64,000 bases of DNA, taken from positions 1 through 64,000 of the forward strand of contig QKFD01000060.1 in assembly GCA_003251535.1 (NCBI GenBank), written 5' to 3'. A program made the translations under genes and the position numbers. Positions 26,783-35,464 of this stretch are shown here, in pieces. Below the pieces are notes generated by a model. It searched no databases and was not told the DNA's origin. It saw nothing but the letters and a program-made list of their open reading frames with translations. The DNA comes from Chromatiales bacterium. Its GTDB lineage: Bacteria > Pseudomonadota > Gammaproteobacteria > Thiohalomonadales > Thiohalomonadaceae. How positions within the stretch are numbered: the first letter of the stretch is position 1; every line of letters begins with the position of its first letter.

Positions 26783-27598
26783 ATGCCCCAACGCATCCGT
26801 ATCGCGCTCCTCGCTGCCATTGTTCTGGCAGCGGCTGTGGCGCAGCTATTTGCCGCCGGATCCGCGCTCATTGCGGCACTCGCCGGGCTGGTCTTGGTCT
26901 TGGGAGGAACGGCCCTAACGGCCCTCATCAGCCACTCCGGTGCGGCGTTGGTTGACCTCTGGCACACCATACGGGGTGGACTCGGGACGCCTATTCAAGA
27001 GGGTGCGGATGATGGCCTCGCCTGGTTTCTTCAGGCAGCAGACTGGTACCGACGGGGTGATATCCGCAACGCAGAGACCCTAGCCGCCCGCATTGAAGGG
27101 GCCTTTCTTAAACAGGGGGCGCGCCTGGTCTTGGATGGCTTCCCGCGGGATCAAATCAACCTAGTGCTCGAATGGCAGGTCGCTGAAGAGCGGGAGACTT
27201 TGCGCCGGCCGGTCGAGCTGGCCCGCGCCATGGCGGGCTACGCCCCCGCCTTTGGAATGCTGGGCACCCTATTAGGCTTGGTGCAGATGCTATTCGGCTT
27301 AGGCAGCAGCAACCTCGCCGCCCTGGGATCGGCCATGGGCTTCGCCATGTTGACCACGGTCTACGGTCTTATTCTGGCCAATCTGATACTCAAACCCATA
27401 GCCATGAAGTTGGAACAGCGAGGCCGTGCCCAACTGGCGTTACGGGTCTCCCAACACCAAGCGGTATTGATGTTATTTGATCGGCAACACTCCCAGCTGA
27501 TCCGTGAAGCGTTGACTGCCCTGCGCCCAGGGGAGGGGGGTCACCCACTCGCCACCTCGGCAAGCAAGGCGGCGCTCCACTTAGCGGGTGCCCGCTGA
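26783..27598 (+). CDS. MotA/TolQ/ExbB-type proton-channel subunit
   Basis: A 271-residue inner-membrane protein with two helices at the N-terminus (IRIALLAAIVLAAAVAQLFA, then GLVLVLGGTALTALI), a cytoplasmic loop, and two helices near the C-terminus. The last pair matches MotA: GYAPAFGMLGTLLGLVQMLF and GFAMLTTVYGLILANLILKP, with the conserved proline and alanine residues. The next gene encodes the matching MotB-like partner. No flagellar genes lie near, so this may drive another periplasmic process; gliding, envelope maintenance or a second stator set are alternatives. Start at 26783 after a GGAGG site. Confidence 0.85.
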   Translation: MPQRIRIALLAAIVLAAAVAQLFAAGSALIAALAGLVLVLGGTALTALISHSGAALVDLWHTIRGGLGTPIQEGADDGLAWFLQAADWYRRGDIRNAETLAARIEGAFLKQGARLVLDGFPRDQINLVLEWQVAEERETLRRPVELARAMAGYAPAFGMLGTLLGLVQMLFGLGSSNLAALGSAMGFAMLTTVYGLILANLILKPIAMKLEQRGRAQLALRVSQHQAVLMLFDRQHSQLIREALTALRPGEGGHPLATSASKAALHLAGAR

Positions 27599-27611
27599 GC
27601 AGGCCTTGGTG

Positions 27612-28556
27612 ATGCACGTAACGCCTGCCCACACCGCCCATCCAGATCCTTGGGATGCCTGGGGTGAAGAGGGGGAGAGTAGCTGGCTCTTGAGCTATGT
27701 TGACATCCTCAGCCTGATACTCGCCCTAATGGTGGTACTCCTGGGCCACACTGCCGCCCACCAGATGGCCACAGAGCGTCAACGCACCGACACTCCAGCC
27801 AAATTAGCCCAAGTTACGCCCCCGCCATCCCAAAAGCCCAGCCCGCCTCCCAAACCATCGCTCCCCCCGACGCCACTGTCGGTGGCAGCCGCCTTGCTGG
27901 AGTCGCCACCATCGACCCCGCCCGCTCCCCTGGAACCGCTCCCCCTGCGGGTCAAACCTTTAGCCATTGAACTCCCTCCGGAGGAGCCGCGCGTCTTTGA
28001 GGTGGTAACGCGCGAGGCAGCACCCACCCCTGTCACCAATGAACTGGTGGGACCACCCGCACCGTCACCGGAGGAGCAGCTGGCCGCCATGGTAGAGGCG
28101 CGCTTCCCCGACGGCCTCATTAAGGCGCTGCATAGCGACCATGAAGTGTCGTTGGAGATTGCCGATACAGTGCTGTTTCCCTCGGCACAGGCAGACCTGG
28201 CACCCGAGGCGCTACCCGTATTGATACGGCTAGCGCAGACGTTGCGTGATGCGGGGGAGATCAGAATTGCAGTGGAGGGGCATACCGATAATCGCCCCAT
28301 TCGAGGAGGGCGCTTCAACTCCAACTGGGAGCTATCAGCTGCACGGGCGGCAGCGGTCACCAAGTATCTTGTACAACAGGGGCTCGATCCGGCCCGTCTA
28401 CGCTCCATCGGCTATGCCGATACCCACCCAGTGGCGGATAACGGAGATGCTATCGGACGCGCCCTGAATCGGCGGGTCAATCTGGTGGTGGAGTTCGATC
28501 CGCCAGAGCCGGCGACCGACGAGGCCCCTGCCAGTACGAAAAAAGGCCCCACCTAG
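27612..28556 (+). CDS. MotB-like OmpA-domain stator partner
   Basis: A 314-residue protein with one N-terminal helix (SSWLLSYVDILSLILALMVV) that carries the aspartate in the position of the MotB proton-binding residue. A long proline-rich periplasmic linker (about residues 60-150) follows, and then an OmpA/MotB peptidoglycan-binding domain: VEGHTDNRPIRGGRFNSNWE, LSAARAAAVTKYLVQQGLDP and GRALNRRVNLVVEF. It pairs with the MotA-like gene upstream. The ATG at 27612 is favoured over the GTG at 27588, which overlaps the first gene. The linker is longer and more proline-rich than in standard MotB. Confidence 0.85.
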   Translation: MHVTPAHTAHPDPWDAWGEEGESSWLLSYVDILSLILALMVVLLGHTAAHQMATERQRTDTPAKLAQVTPPPSQKPSPPPKPSLPPTPLSVAAALLESPPSTPPAPLEPLPLRVKPLAIELPPEEPRVFEVVTREAAPTPVTNELVGPPAPSPEEQLAAMVEARFPDGLIKALHSDHEVSLEIADTVLFPSAQADLAPEALPVLIRLAQTLRDAGEIRIAVEGHTDNRPIRGGRFNSNWELSAARAAAVTKYLVQQGLDPARLRSIGYADTHPVADNGDAIGRALNRRVNLVVEFDPPEPATDEAPASTKKGPT

Positions 28557-28601
28557 TAAGCAGGGAGACAACCGCCCTTCTTACTAAACACTAAAGTCGG
28601 T

Positions 28602-28650
28602 ACCGCCACCTTTCGATCGTGGACCCAAGCCACGACCGATCGGCGGCGGT
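28602..28650. terminator. Long imperfect hairpin between convergent genes
   Basis: ACCGCC (28602-28607) pairs with GGCGGT (28645-28650), and CGATCGTGG (28614-28622) largely with CCACGACCGATCG (28630-28642). The structure lies between the stops of the MotB-like gene and the 63-residue minus-strand gene. There is no T-run. Confidence 0.45.
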
Positions 28651-28662
28651 GACCGAATACCA

Positions 28663-28854
28663 TCACATCTCGAAGATCTGCTCCATAGCCTCCAGACCCT
28701 CTTCCACCAACCGCTTGAGGTCATCGGGATTGCCATCCTGCTCACACACCATGCTGGTGTAGACGGCCAATGACTTCAACGCGCAGGCGATCTTGGCCAC
28801 CTCATTGGGGTCCAGTTGTGCGCCGGGTTTCAGTTTCCAGTGCTCAGCAGCCAT
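28663..28854 (-). CDS. 63-residue conserved-looking acidic protein
   Basis: The frame starts at an ATG with a GGAG site and reads MAAEHWKLKPGAQLDPNEVA, then CALKSLAVYTSMVCEQDGNP and ends KRLVEEGLEAMEQIFEM. It is helical and acidic with two cysteines, without a signal or membrane helix. I cannot name a family. It lies between the MotB-like gene and pyrE on the pyrE strand, downstream of pyrE, and might be co-transcribed with it. Confidence 0.6.
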   Translation of the reverse strand: MAAEHWKLKPGAQLDPNEVAKIACALKSLAVYTSMVCEQDGNPDDLKRLVEEGLEAMEQIFEM

Positions 28855-28917
28855 GGTGCGATCTCCTAATGGTAGATGTGAGTGGAGAGCCAATACTACC
28901 GTAAGCCGTGCGGTTTC

Positions 28918-29559
28918 TCAGCATCCGTAAGCAACACGGTAGTCACGAATGGCGGCCAGCTGATCCTCCATCCCCGGTTGGGCCGCCAAATATTCAATTA
29001 GGTCGGCTAAACCAACGATTTTGGCGACCTTCAGACCGTAGTTACGCTCCACCTCCTGCACCGCTGACAGCTCTCCGGTACCCCGCTCCTGTCGATCGAG
29101 GGCGATCACCACACCTGCTGCGGTGGCGCCAGCCGCCTCGATGAGGGCGAGGGATTCGCGTACCGCCGTGCCAGCAGTCATCACATCATCAATGATGAGC
29201 ACCCGACCGGCGAGGGGTGCCCCTACAATCTGTCCCCCCTCACCGTGGTCTTTTGCCTCTTTGCGGTTGAAACACCATGGTAGGTCGCGTCCATGGTGAT
29301 CCGCTAAGGCAACAGCGGTCGCCGCGGCCAACGGGATCCCTTTGTAGGCGGGTCCAAATAGAACGTCGAATTCGATGCCCGAATCGACGATGGCACTGGC
29401 GTAGTAGCGACCCAAACGGGCCAATGCGGTCCCCGTGTTAAAGAGCCCTGCGTTGAAAAAGTAAGGACTTACTCTCCCTGACTTGAGGGTAAACTGGCCG
29501 AACCGCAGCACCTCACGACCGATAGCAAATTCAATGAAATCACGCTGATAATCATGCAT
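28918..29559 (-). CDS. pyrE: Orotate phosphoribosyltransferase
   Basis: Joins orotate to PRPP to make orotidine monophosphate in pyrimidine synthesis. The 213-residue protein has [19 protein letters not shown] at the substrate site, the flexible loop with [19 protein letters not shown], and the PRPP-binding motif [20 protein letters not shown]. Length is normal for the family. The ATG at 29559 is preceded by a GGAG-like site. It lies near the dut/argB/slmA block, as in many Gammaproteobacteria, and is divergent from an M48 lipoprotein gene. Confidence 0.95.
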   Translation of the reverse strand: MHDYQRDFIEFAIGREVLRFGQFTLKSGRVSPYFFNAGLFNTGTALARLGRYYASAIVDSGIEFDVLFGPAYKGIPLAAATAVALADHHGRDLPWCFNRKEAKDHGEGGQIVGAPLAGRVLIIDDVMTAGTAVRESLALIEAAGATAAGVVIALDRQERGTGELSAVQEVERNYGLKVAKIVGLADLIEYLAAQPGMEDQLAAIRDYRVAYGC

Positions 29560-29700
29560 GGCAGGCTCCTCGCTAAGGGCGCCAGTATAGGGGAGCGATA
29601 GTGGGTGAGGCGACCTACCGGTTCCGTCACCGCATTGCCCGCTGCTATCCTTGCGCGGCATACCAGGCCGATCGGGCTAACTGTTTTTCCGGGGGAAGCG

Positions 29701-30486
29701 ATGCTGCGTACCATCCCGCTGCTGCTGTTACTGCTGTTGACCGGCTGCGCCACCTCACCCCTGGGGCGCTCACAGCTGAAGTTTCTTCCCGATGAAGATA
29801 TGACCCAAATGGGGATAACGGCCTTCAGCGAGGTGAAACAGCAGAGCCCAGAGGTGCGCGATCCCGGCACCCGCCGCTATGTCACCTGTGTCGCTGACCA
29901 CATTACTGGCGCCCTCGCCGGCGCAGGGCCGCGACAGTGGGAGGTTGCGGTGTTTCGCAATGACGAGCCCAATGCCTTTGCCCTTCCAGGCGGCAAGATT
30001 GGGGTCTATACCGGAATTTTGAGTGTGGCGGAGAATCAGCACCAACTGGCCACAGTGATTGCCCACGAGGTCGCCCACGTCATTGCCGAGCACCCCAATG
30101 AGCGGGTCTCTACCACCTACGCCACTCAGATAGGGGTGGATCTGGTGGGCACCTTAGCAACAGGCGAAGGGGGTGCCCATAGCGAGTTGATGGGACTACT
30201 TGGAGTCGGGGCGCAATATGGATTTCTGCTCCCCTTCACCAGGACCCAGGAGAGTGAGGCCGATCTACTGGGGCTGGATCTAATGGCAAAAGCGGGGTTT
30301 AATCCGCGTGAGAGCGTCCGCTTCTGGCAGAACATGCAGCGGGCCGGGGGCAGCGATACCCCCGAGTTTCTCTCCACCCACCCCTCTGGCAACACCCGTA
30401 TGGCGGATCTGAACAACCGCATGGGGCAGGCCGTTACCCTTTACGACGAGGCACGCGCCCGTGGCCGCCGTCCGCGCTGCGATTAA
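29701..30486 (+). CDS. M48-family metalloprotease lipoprotein (LoiP/YcaL type)
   Basis: A 261-residue lipoprotein. The signal peptide ends in a lipobox (LLLTGCATS, Cys16). The peptidase domain keeps the zinc site: HEVAH at 122-126 in TVIAHEVAHVIAEHPNERVS, and the third ligand in TRTQESEADLLGLDLMAKAG. It is anchored in the outer or inner membrane and should degrade or trim periplasmic proteins, like LoiP or YcaL. Length fits. Unlike the M48-like protein at 5686, the catalytic residues are all here. The stop lies 25 bases inside the next gene. Confidence 0.92.
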   Translation: MLRTIPLLLLLLLTGCATSPLGRSQLKFLPDEDMTQMGITAFSEVKQQSPEVRDPGTRRYVTCVADHITGALAGAGPRQWEVAVFRNDEPNAFALPGGKIGVYTGILSVAENQHQLATVIAHEVAHVIAEHPNERVSTTYATQIGVDLVGTLATGEGGAHSELMGLLGVGAQYGFLLPFTRTQESEADLLGLDLMAKAGFNPRESVRFWQNMQRAGGSDTPEFLSTHPSGNTRMADLNNRMGQAVTLYDEARARGRRPRCD

Positions 30487-30916
30487 GTGGTTACTGCTAC
30501 TACCCACCATTGGGGTAGCCGCCAGCTATACCAGCTACGCCCTCATCAATGACGACGCCACCTTGCGCATCCGTGGCCGCACGGTACATCTCTACGGGAT
30601 CTATATCCCCCCCACCGATCAGGGCTGCCAGAACTTCCTCCAGCCTCCCCGCTGTGGCCAGCGCCCAGCCTTGGCACTTGACTTCAAGGTGGGCTCCCAC
30701 TTCATCACCTGCCATGAATTGGCCAACCACACCGATGGCACAGTAACCGCCCAGTGCTTTCTGGATGGCGAGGATCTCAGCGAGTGGATGCTAAGCAACG
30801 GTTGGGCCGCCGCACTACCAGAAGCCCCAGTGGAGTATCAGGTGGCAGAGCGCATTGCCGAGCGCCGCGGGCTCGGCATCTGGGGGATCCCGCTCGATTC
30901 TAGGATAGGGCGTTAG
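30461..30916 (+). CDS. Staphylococcal-nuclease-fold protein, catalytic residues missing
   Basis: A 151-residue exported or membrane-anchored protein with an N-terminal hydrophobic segment (AAIKWLLLLPTIGVAASYTS). The rest follows the SNase pattern: ATLRIRGRTVHLYGIYIPP, then QPPRCGQRPALALDFKVG, TVTAQCFLDGEDLSEWML and SNGWAAALPEAPVEYQVAER. In active enzymes the first motif reads RLxGIDxPE and a later one DRYGR; here it is HLYGIYIPP and HTDGTVTAQ, so the catalytic arginines and glutamate appear lost. It starts at GTG inside the end of the M48 gene, so the two are coupled. It probably has a binding and not a cleaving role (inference). Confidence 0.7.
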   Translation: MAAVRAAIKWLLLLPTIGVAASYTSYALINDDATLRIRGRTVHLYGIYIPPTDQGCQNFLQPPRCGQRPALALDFKVGSHFITCHELANHTDGTVTAQCFLDGEDLSEWMLSNGWAAALPEAPVEYQVAERIAERRGLGIWGIPLDSRIGR

Positions 30917-30943
30917 TCCCATCCCTGCGGTTATCCCGGCGGC

Positions 30944-31351
30944 TCATTGAATCACGAAATCGGTAAAGTAAACCTGCTCTACTAATGGCTTACCAACCAG
31001 CTCTTGAAACAGTTGGCGCAGCTCTTCGCCAGCCTGCTGGCGCAACACCTCCCGCTGCGGTACCTCTTTGATCGCCTCGATGTCTTGCTTAGCAAAGAGC
31101 ATCAGCAGCCGATCCCGCACCGCTGGCATGTGGTGAGAGATAATCCCACCGGCATCGCTATCGTGCGACAGCACCTGCACCTTCACCTGCACAAACCGTA
31201 GCCGCTTACCCTCCAGGAGGTTGGTCACAAAGGGAGGCTCCAGCGGAAAGTAGGGCCCCGTAGGTCCACCACCACCGGAGGCAAGGGCAGAGGAGGTGGG
31301 GAGCAGCAGTGAACAGAGTAGTAATAGTATCGGTAGACGCGACATGGCCAT
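30944..31351 (-). CDS. FliL-family protein with a signal peptide
   Basis: A 135-residue protein. A hydrophobic N-terminus (PILLLLCSLLLPTSSALASG) looks more like a cleavable signal than the usual FliL anchor. The rest fits the FliL fold: YFPLEPPFVTNLLEGKRLRF, VQVKVQVLSHDSDAGGII and the C-terminal VLRQQAGEELRQLFQELVGK, ending VEQVYFTDFVIQ. FliL stabilises flagellar stators. No flagellar operon is near, but a MotA/MotB-like pair lies about 3 kb away. Start at 31351, after GAGG. Confidence 0.8.
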   Translation of the reverse strand: MAMSRLPILLLLCSLLLPTSSALASGGGGPTGPYFPLEPPFVTNLLEGKRLRFVQVKVQVLSHDSDAGGIISHHMPAVRDRLLMLFAKQDIEAIKEVPQREVLRQQAGEELRQLFQELVGKPLVEQVYFTDFVIQ

Positions 31352-31418
31352 GGCGAGGACCTCGGTCGATGCGTGGTAGTTGATCTTAGCGTTCCCATCG
31401 AGCAGATGGGCACGCCCA

Positions 31419-32315
31419 TCATGACCCCTTGCGCTTGGCGCGGGGGTGGGCCTGATCATAGACCTTGGCCAAGTGCTGAAAATCGAGGTGGGTATAGATC
31501 TGGGTGGTCGCAATGTCGCTGTGGCCCAACAACTCCTGCACCGCCCGTAGATCGCCGCTTGACTCTAATAGATGGGTGGCAAAGGAGTGGCGCAGCATAT
31601 GGGGATGAACATGGAGTGGCACCCCTTGCCGGATTGCCCATAGCCGCAACCGCTCTTGCAGTGAACGGGGAGAGAGTCGCGTTCCGCGACTAGAGACAAA
31701 CAGCGCCAACTCCTGCGCCCCTGCTAACTCGGCGCGGACCTTTAGCCACGCCTGCAATGCCTCCAACGCGAAGCGCCCCACGGGTAGCAAACGCTCCTTA
31801 TCACCCTTGCCATGGCGCACCCGAACTGAGCCGTCGGCCAGATTGAGATCATAGAGATCAAGCTCCACCGTCTCCGCTAAACGCAGGCCCGAGGAGTAGA
31901 TAAGCTCAAACATGGCCCGATCCCGCTGATCGATGCTCTCAGCGCCCCCCTTCTCCAGTAGTTTGGCGGTTTGATCGACATCCAAGGTCTTGGGGAGTCG
32001 CTGGGGGCTCTTAGGGGCCGCGATCTCCGCTGCTGGATTGTGTAACAGCACCTCTTCTCGAATCAGAAAACCGAAGAAGGTGCGCAACGCCGATAGCTCC
32101 CTCTGCACAGTGCGACCGGAGCAGCCGCTGCGGTGTCGCCAAGCGACATACTGGCGGATGCTATGGGCATTCAGCTGCTCCCAAGCGGAGATGTTGCGCG
32201 CACCACAAAACTCGACAAAGCGCGCCAGATCCCGGCCATAGTTCTTCACCGTATGGGCCGACAGCCGCCGCTCATACTGGAGGTGTTGGGCAAATCGCTC
32301 TAGCCAGGTCTCCAT
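31419..32315 (-). CDS. xerC: Site-specific tyrosine recombinase XerC
   Basis: With XerD it resolves chromosome dimers at the dif site. The 298-residue protein has the N-terminal core-binding domain ([20 protein letters not shown]) and the catalytic domain with Arg in [18 protein letters not shown], Lys in [12 protein letters not shown], HxxR in [18 protein letters not shown] and the final [16 protein letters not shown] that holds the nucleophilic tyrosine. It overlaps DUF484 by one base, the common gammaproteobacterial order (dapF, usually upstream, is not seen here). Confidence 0.95.
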   Translation of the reverse strand: METWLERFAQHLQYERRLSAHTVKNYGRDLARFVEFCGARNISAWEQLNAHSIRQYVAWRHRSGCSGRTVQRELSALRTFFGFLIREEVLLHNPAAEIAAPKSPQRLPKTLDVDQTAKLLEKGGAESIDQRDRAMFELIYSSGLRLAETVELDLYDLNLADGSVRVRHGKGDKERLLPVGRFALEALQAWLKVRAELAGAQELALFVSSRGTRLSPRSLQERLRLWAIRQGVPLHVHPHMLRHSFATHLLESSGDLRAVQELLGHSDIATTQIYTHLDFQHLAKVYDQAHPRAKRKGS

Positions 32316-33001
32316 CAGCTTGGCATGTGACGCAGAATCACCCGCGCCAGCACCCCGCCCAGATGACGCAAGAAGATGGTACCCATCTCTGGATGGAAAC
32401 GGCGCGGATCGATGCTGCCAATTCCCAAGACCCCCAGGCAGGTTGGCTTATTGGGCTCACAGATGGGCACTAGGGCACCAGAGCCCACCTCCTCCCCAGC
32501 CGCACCAAACAGGAATTGGAGTTGGTCATCATGCAGGTGGCCACACACCGGCTCGTGGCGGGTCAGAACACGCTCTAGGCAGATGAGCGCCGGATCGTCA
32601 GCAGAGATGAACTCGGGGCGCTGCCCGCGACCAAACAGCCGCACCGTCACACCATCGGCCTTAAACTCCTCCTTCAGCTCCCGCTCCAGCACCACCAACA
32701 CCTCATCGAGGTGGGTTGCGCTGATGAGATCGAGGATCAGCTGCTCCATCTTCTCCAACAACGCCTCATTGGCATGACCAATCTGAGCCAGGTGTTGCAA
32801 ACGACGGCGTAGCTCGGTGCGCTGGTCCCGCAGGATCCCCACCTGTCGCTCCAATAGTGAGACGGCACTGCCCGTATCGGGGTGAGGAAGCTGCATATCG
32901 GCCAGCAGCTCGGGGTGGCGCTGAAAGAAATCGGGATATTTGCGCAGAAACTCGACCACCAGGGCGTCGTTCAGTTCGACCGGCAGTTGGACTTTGCTCA
33001 T
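32315..33001 (-). CDS. DUF484 family protein
   Basis: A 228-residue GAF-like protein usually encoded directly upstream of xerC. It starts LNDALVVEFLRKYPDFFQRH (after MSKVQLPVE) and has the family stretch PHPDTGSAVSLLERQVGILR, then a coiled segment and a C-terminal GAF-like domain (GALVPICEPNKPTCLGVLGI). The stop overlaps the xerC ATG by one base. The biochemical role is unknown; its constant pairing with xerC suggests a function in chromosome resolution or cell division, which is inference. Confidence 0.9.
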   Translation of the reverse strand: MSKVQLPVELNDALVVEFLRKYPDFFQRHPELLADMQLPHPDTGSAVSLLERQVGILRDQRTELRRRLQHLAQIGHANEALLEKMEQLILDLISATHLDEVLVVLERELKEEFKADGVTVRLFGRGQRPEFISADDPALICLERVLTRHEPVCGHLHDDQLQFLFGAAGEEVGSGALVPICEPNKPTCLGVLGIGSIDPRRFHPEMGTIFLRHLGGVLARVILRHMPS

Positions 33002-33091
33002 CGGATCAGGGCCTATGCAGCATCATGGGGCAATAGAGGAACACTACCCAACCACCTCGCATGGGTAAAGCACTCGTTTATAGCTCAAGAA

Positions 33092-33460
33092 TCAGCGCCG
33101 CACTCCGCCATATGTCGGCGCCGATGGCTGCCACTCGCGCGGCAGTGGCGGGGGCAGAGGAGGTGGCACGGGATCACGATATGGCCCCCCAGATTGATAG
33201 CCATCACTAAAGCCATCCCGATATCCCCGTGAGTAGCTGGGTAGTGGATAAGGCGCGGCGGGATAACCGCCCCTACTGCGGCTTTGGATGGGTATGCACT
33301 CAATGGAGTAGCGCTTACAGTTGGTACGCCACACCGAATCGTTCAGCATCGCGGTGGTCTTCGCCTCACACTCTACCCGCGTCACCTCGCGCCGCTCGAT
33401 GACCTCTGGCGCCCTCCCCAGCAGGGTGACAACCATCAATACCATTGCGCCATCACTCAT
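33092..33460 (-). CDS. Short proline- and arginine-rich protein
   Basis: A 122-residue protein. It begins with a weak hydrophobic stretch (MVLMVVTLLG) that may be a short signal. A cysteine-containing segment follows (TRVECEAKTTAMLNDSVWRT, then NCKRYSIECIPI), and then a tail rich in proline, glycine, tyrosine and arginine (GGYPAAPYPLPSYSRGYRDG). An AGGTGG site precedes the ATG at 33460. No family is recognised. It is upstream of DUF484 on the same strand, with 90 bases between, and divergent from nupC. Confidence 0.5.
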   Translation of the reverse strand: MSDGAMVLMVVTLLGRAPEVIERREVTRVECEAKTTAMLNDSVWRTNCKRYSIECIPIQSRSRGGYPAAPYPLPSYSRGYRDGFSDGYQSGGPYRDPVPPPLPPPLPREWQPSAPTYGGVRR

Positions 33461-33592
33461 CACCCACCTCGTGCCCTACCTGGATAGTAGCGATTCTAGC
33501 CTGGATTATTCCCCCGGATTGCATAGAGGTGCTGGCCCCTCTGCCCAGGTATCAGTACCATCAGGCCGCCCTCTGCCACCGAGTTGACACAG

Positions 33593-34870
33593 ATGGATCA
33601 CCACAACCTAGTCAGCCTATTAGGCATCTGCCTATTCCTACTCCTCGCTTGGGGCCTGTCATGGGATCGCTCCCGAGTCAATTGGCGAGTGTTGGGCTGG
33701 GGTGTGGCATTTCAGCTACTGTTTGCTCTCTTTATTTTTGTCTTCCCCACCGGGGCCAACCTCTTCCTCTATCTCAACGATCTCGTTGCGGCAGTGGTGG
33801 CTGCCGCCGATGCCGGGTCACGTTTTATGTTCGGGCCTCTGGCCCTGGCACCAGGGGAGCAGGGCTCGCTGGGGTTCATTTTCAGCTTTCAGGCACTCCC
33901 CACCATCATCTTCTTCTCCTCTCTCACCGCCCTGCTCTACTACATCCCTCTGCTCCCCTGGTTGATCCGCCTCTTCTCCCGTCTGTTTACCCGCTCCATG
34001 GGGATCTCGGGTGCGGAATCGCTGGTGGCAGCGAGCAACATCTTCATCGGCGTGGAGTCAACCCTGACCATCCGCCCCTACCTCTCTCGAATGACCAATT
34101 CTGAGCTGGGGGTTGTACTCACCGCCGGCATGGCGACAGTGGCCTCCAACGTGCTGGCGCTCTACGTTTTCACGTTGGGCAATGAGCTACCTACCATCGC
34201 TGGTCATCTGGTCTCCGCTTCCATCTTGTCGGCACCGGCGGCCATCGTCATGGCCAAATTGATGATGCCGGAGTTGGCGGTGCCGGAGACCCTCGGTAGC
34301 CATGTAGAACCCCACTATGAGCGCCCCAGCAATGCCATGGAGGCCATCATCAATGGGGCCAACGCCGGTGTGCGGCTGATTGTTGGAATCGCCGCGCTCC
34401 TCATCGCAGTTCTGGGGTTGGTGGCCCTGCTCAACAGCGCCATCGGTTGGCTTGGAACCACTCTAGGTGCCGGGGAGTGGCGGTTGGAGCTTCTACTGGG
34501 CCAGCTCTTCTATCCGTTGACCGTGCTGATGGGGGTACCACTGGAGGATGCAGCGCCGGTGGCTGCCATGGTGGGTGAGCGGTTGGTCGTTACCGAGGTG
34601 GTCTCATATCAACATCTGGCAGAGGCGCTCAAAGCGGGGACCCTCCAGGGCCGCTCAGCCCTCATCACCGCCTATGCCCTCTGCGGCTTTGCCCACCTCG
34701 CTTCAGTCGCCATATTCGTGGGAGGCGCCGCCGCCTTAGCACCTGAGCGCACTGCCGATTTGGCACGTATCGCGCCACGGGCCTTGGCAGCGGCGACCCT
34801 GGCCACGCTGATGACGGGCGCGGTGGCGGGTGCCTTCTACCACAGCGGTCTAACCTCTATCCTGCACTGA
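33593..34870 (+). CDS. NupC-type nucleoside:cation symporter
   Basis: A 425-residue inner-membrane transporter of the concentrative nucleoside transporter family. Signatures are FIFSFQALPTIIFFSSLTAL, then MGISGAESLVAASNIFIGVE (substrate and cation site), VVLTAGMATVASNVLALYVF and ITAYALCGFAHLASVAIFVG. These are close to NupC. It takes up nucleosides with protons or sodium. An in-frame TTG at 33584 precedes the ATG at 33593. It appears to be transcribed alone. Confidence 0.92.
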   Translation: MDHHNLVSLLGICLFLLLAWGLSWDRSRVNWRVLGWGVAFQLLFALFIFVFPTGANLFLYLNDLVAAVVAAADAGSRFMFGPLALAPGEQGSLGFIFSFQALPTIIFFSSLTALLYYIPLLPWLIRLFSRLFTRSMGISGAESLVAASNIFIGVESTLTIRPYLSRMTNSELGVVLTAGMATVASNVLALYVFTLGNELPTIAGHLVSASILSAPAAIVMAKLMMPELAVPETLGSHVEPHYERPSNAMEAIINGANAGVRLIVGIAALLIAVLGLVALLNSAIGWLGTTLGAGEWRLELLLGQLFYPLTVLMGVPLEDAAPVAAMVGERLVVTEVVSYQHLAEALKAGTLQGRSALITAYALCGFAHLASVAIFVGGAAALAPERTADLARIAPRALAAATLATLMTGAVAGAFYHSGLTSILH

Positions 34871-34927
34871 CCCCCTCCCCAACCGCGGAGGGAGTAAAAA
34901 CCCGGCGAGACCCATGAGGGGAGAGAA

Positions 34928-35440
34928 GTGCTGTTAGAGTTTCTTCAGTTACAAAATCGCTACGATAGTTGGCTAAACAACCAGCTTTTCGAGGTCTGCG
35001 CCCTGATGAGCGATGAGGAGCGTAAGCGCGACCTCGGTGCCTTTTTCCGCTCTATCCACGGCACCTTCAACCATCTGCTACTAGGCGATAAGCTCTGGTT
35101 CGGCCGCCTCACCGGGGAACCATTTGCCATCACGTCACTGGCCCAGGAGCTACACACCGACTTTGGTGAGTTGCGCCAACAACAGACCCAGATGGATCAG
35201 CAGATTGCAGACTATCTGCACAACCTGAGTGAGATCGATCTGGGGCGCGAACTGACCTATGTGAGTGCGGTGGATGGCCAAACCCGATGCTTTCCCCTCC
35301 AATGGGTGCTATCGCATCTGTTCTCGCACCATGTCCACCATCGGGGGCAGATCACGGTGCTTATCAACCAGCTAGGTCACTCGTTTGGGGAGACCGATCT
35401 GCTCGCCATGCCGGAGCCGATACTGCGCCTTGAGCGGTAA
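34928..35440 (+). CDS. DinB-family protein
   Basis: A 170-residue four-helix-bundle protein of the DinB/YfiT type. FFRSIHGTFNHLLLGDKLWF and LFSHHVHHRGQITVLINQLG hold the three histidines that bind a metal in this family. These proteins are thiol-linked or metal-dependent transferases or hydrolases of mostly unknown substrate; the name does not imply DNA damage induction here. It starts at GTG (34928) after a GGGGAG site, 57 bases after nupC. It is convergent with ntrC. Confidence 0.88.
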   Translation: MLLEFLQLQNRYDSWLNNQLFEVCALMSDEERKRDLGAFFRSIHGTFNHLLLGDKLWFGRLTGEPFAITSLAQELHTDFGELRQQQTQMDQQIADYLHNLSEIDLGRELTYVSAVDGQTRCFPLQWVLSHLFSHHVHHRGQITVLINQLGHSFGETDLLAMPEPILRLER

Positions 35441-35464
35441 TACCACCCCCGCCCCTGCGAGACC

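Noticed and set aside
26783-28556. Possible Zorya-type defence system, because of the MotA/MotB-like pair
   Set aside because: No helicase or nuclease partner genes (ZorC, ZorD or ZorE) lie next to it; the neighbours are slmA, a DUF4124 gene and pyrE.
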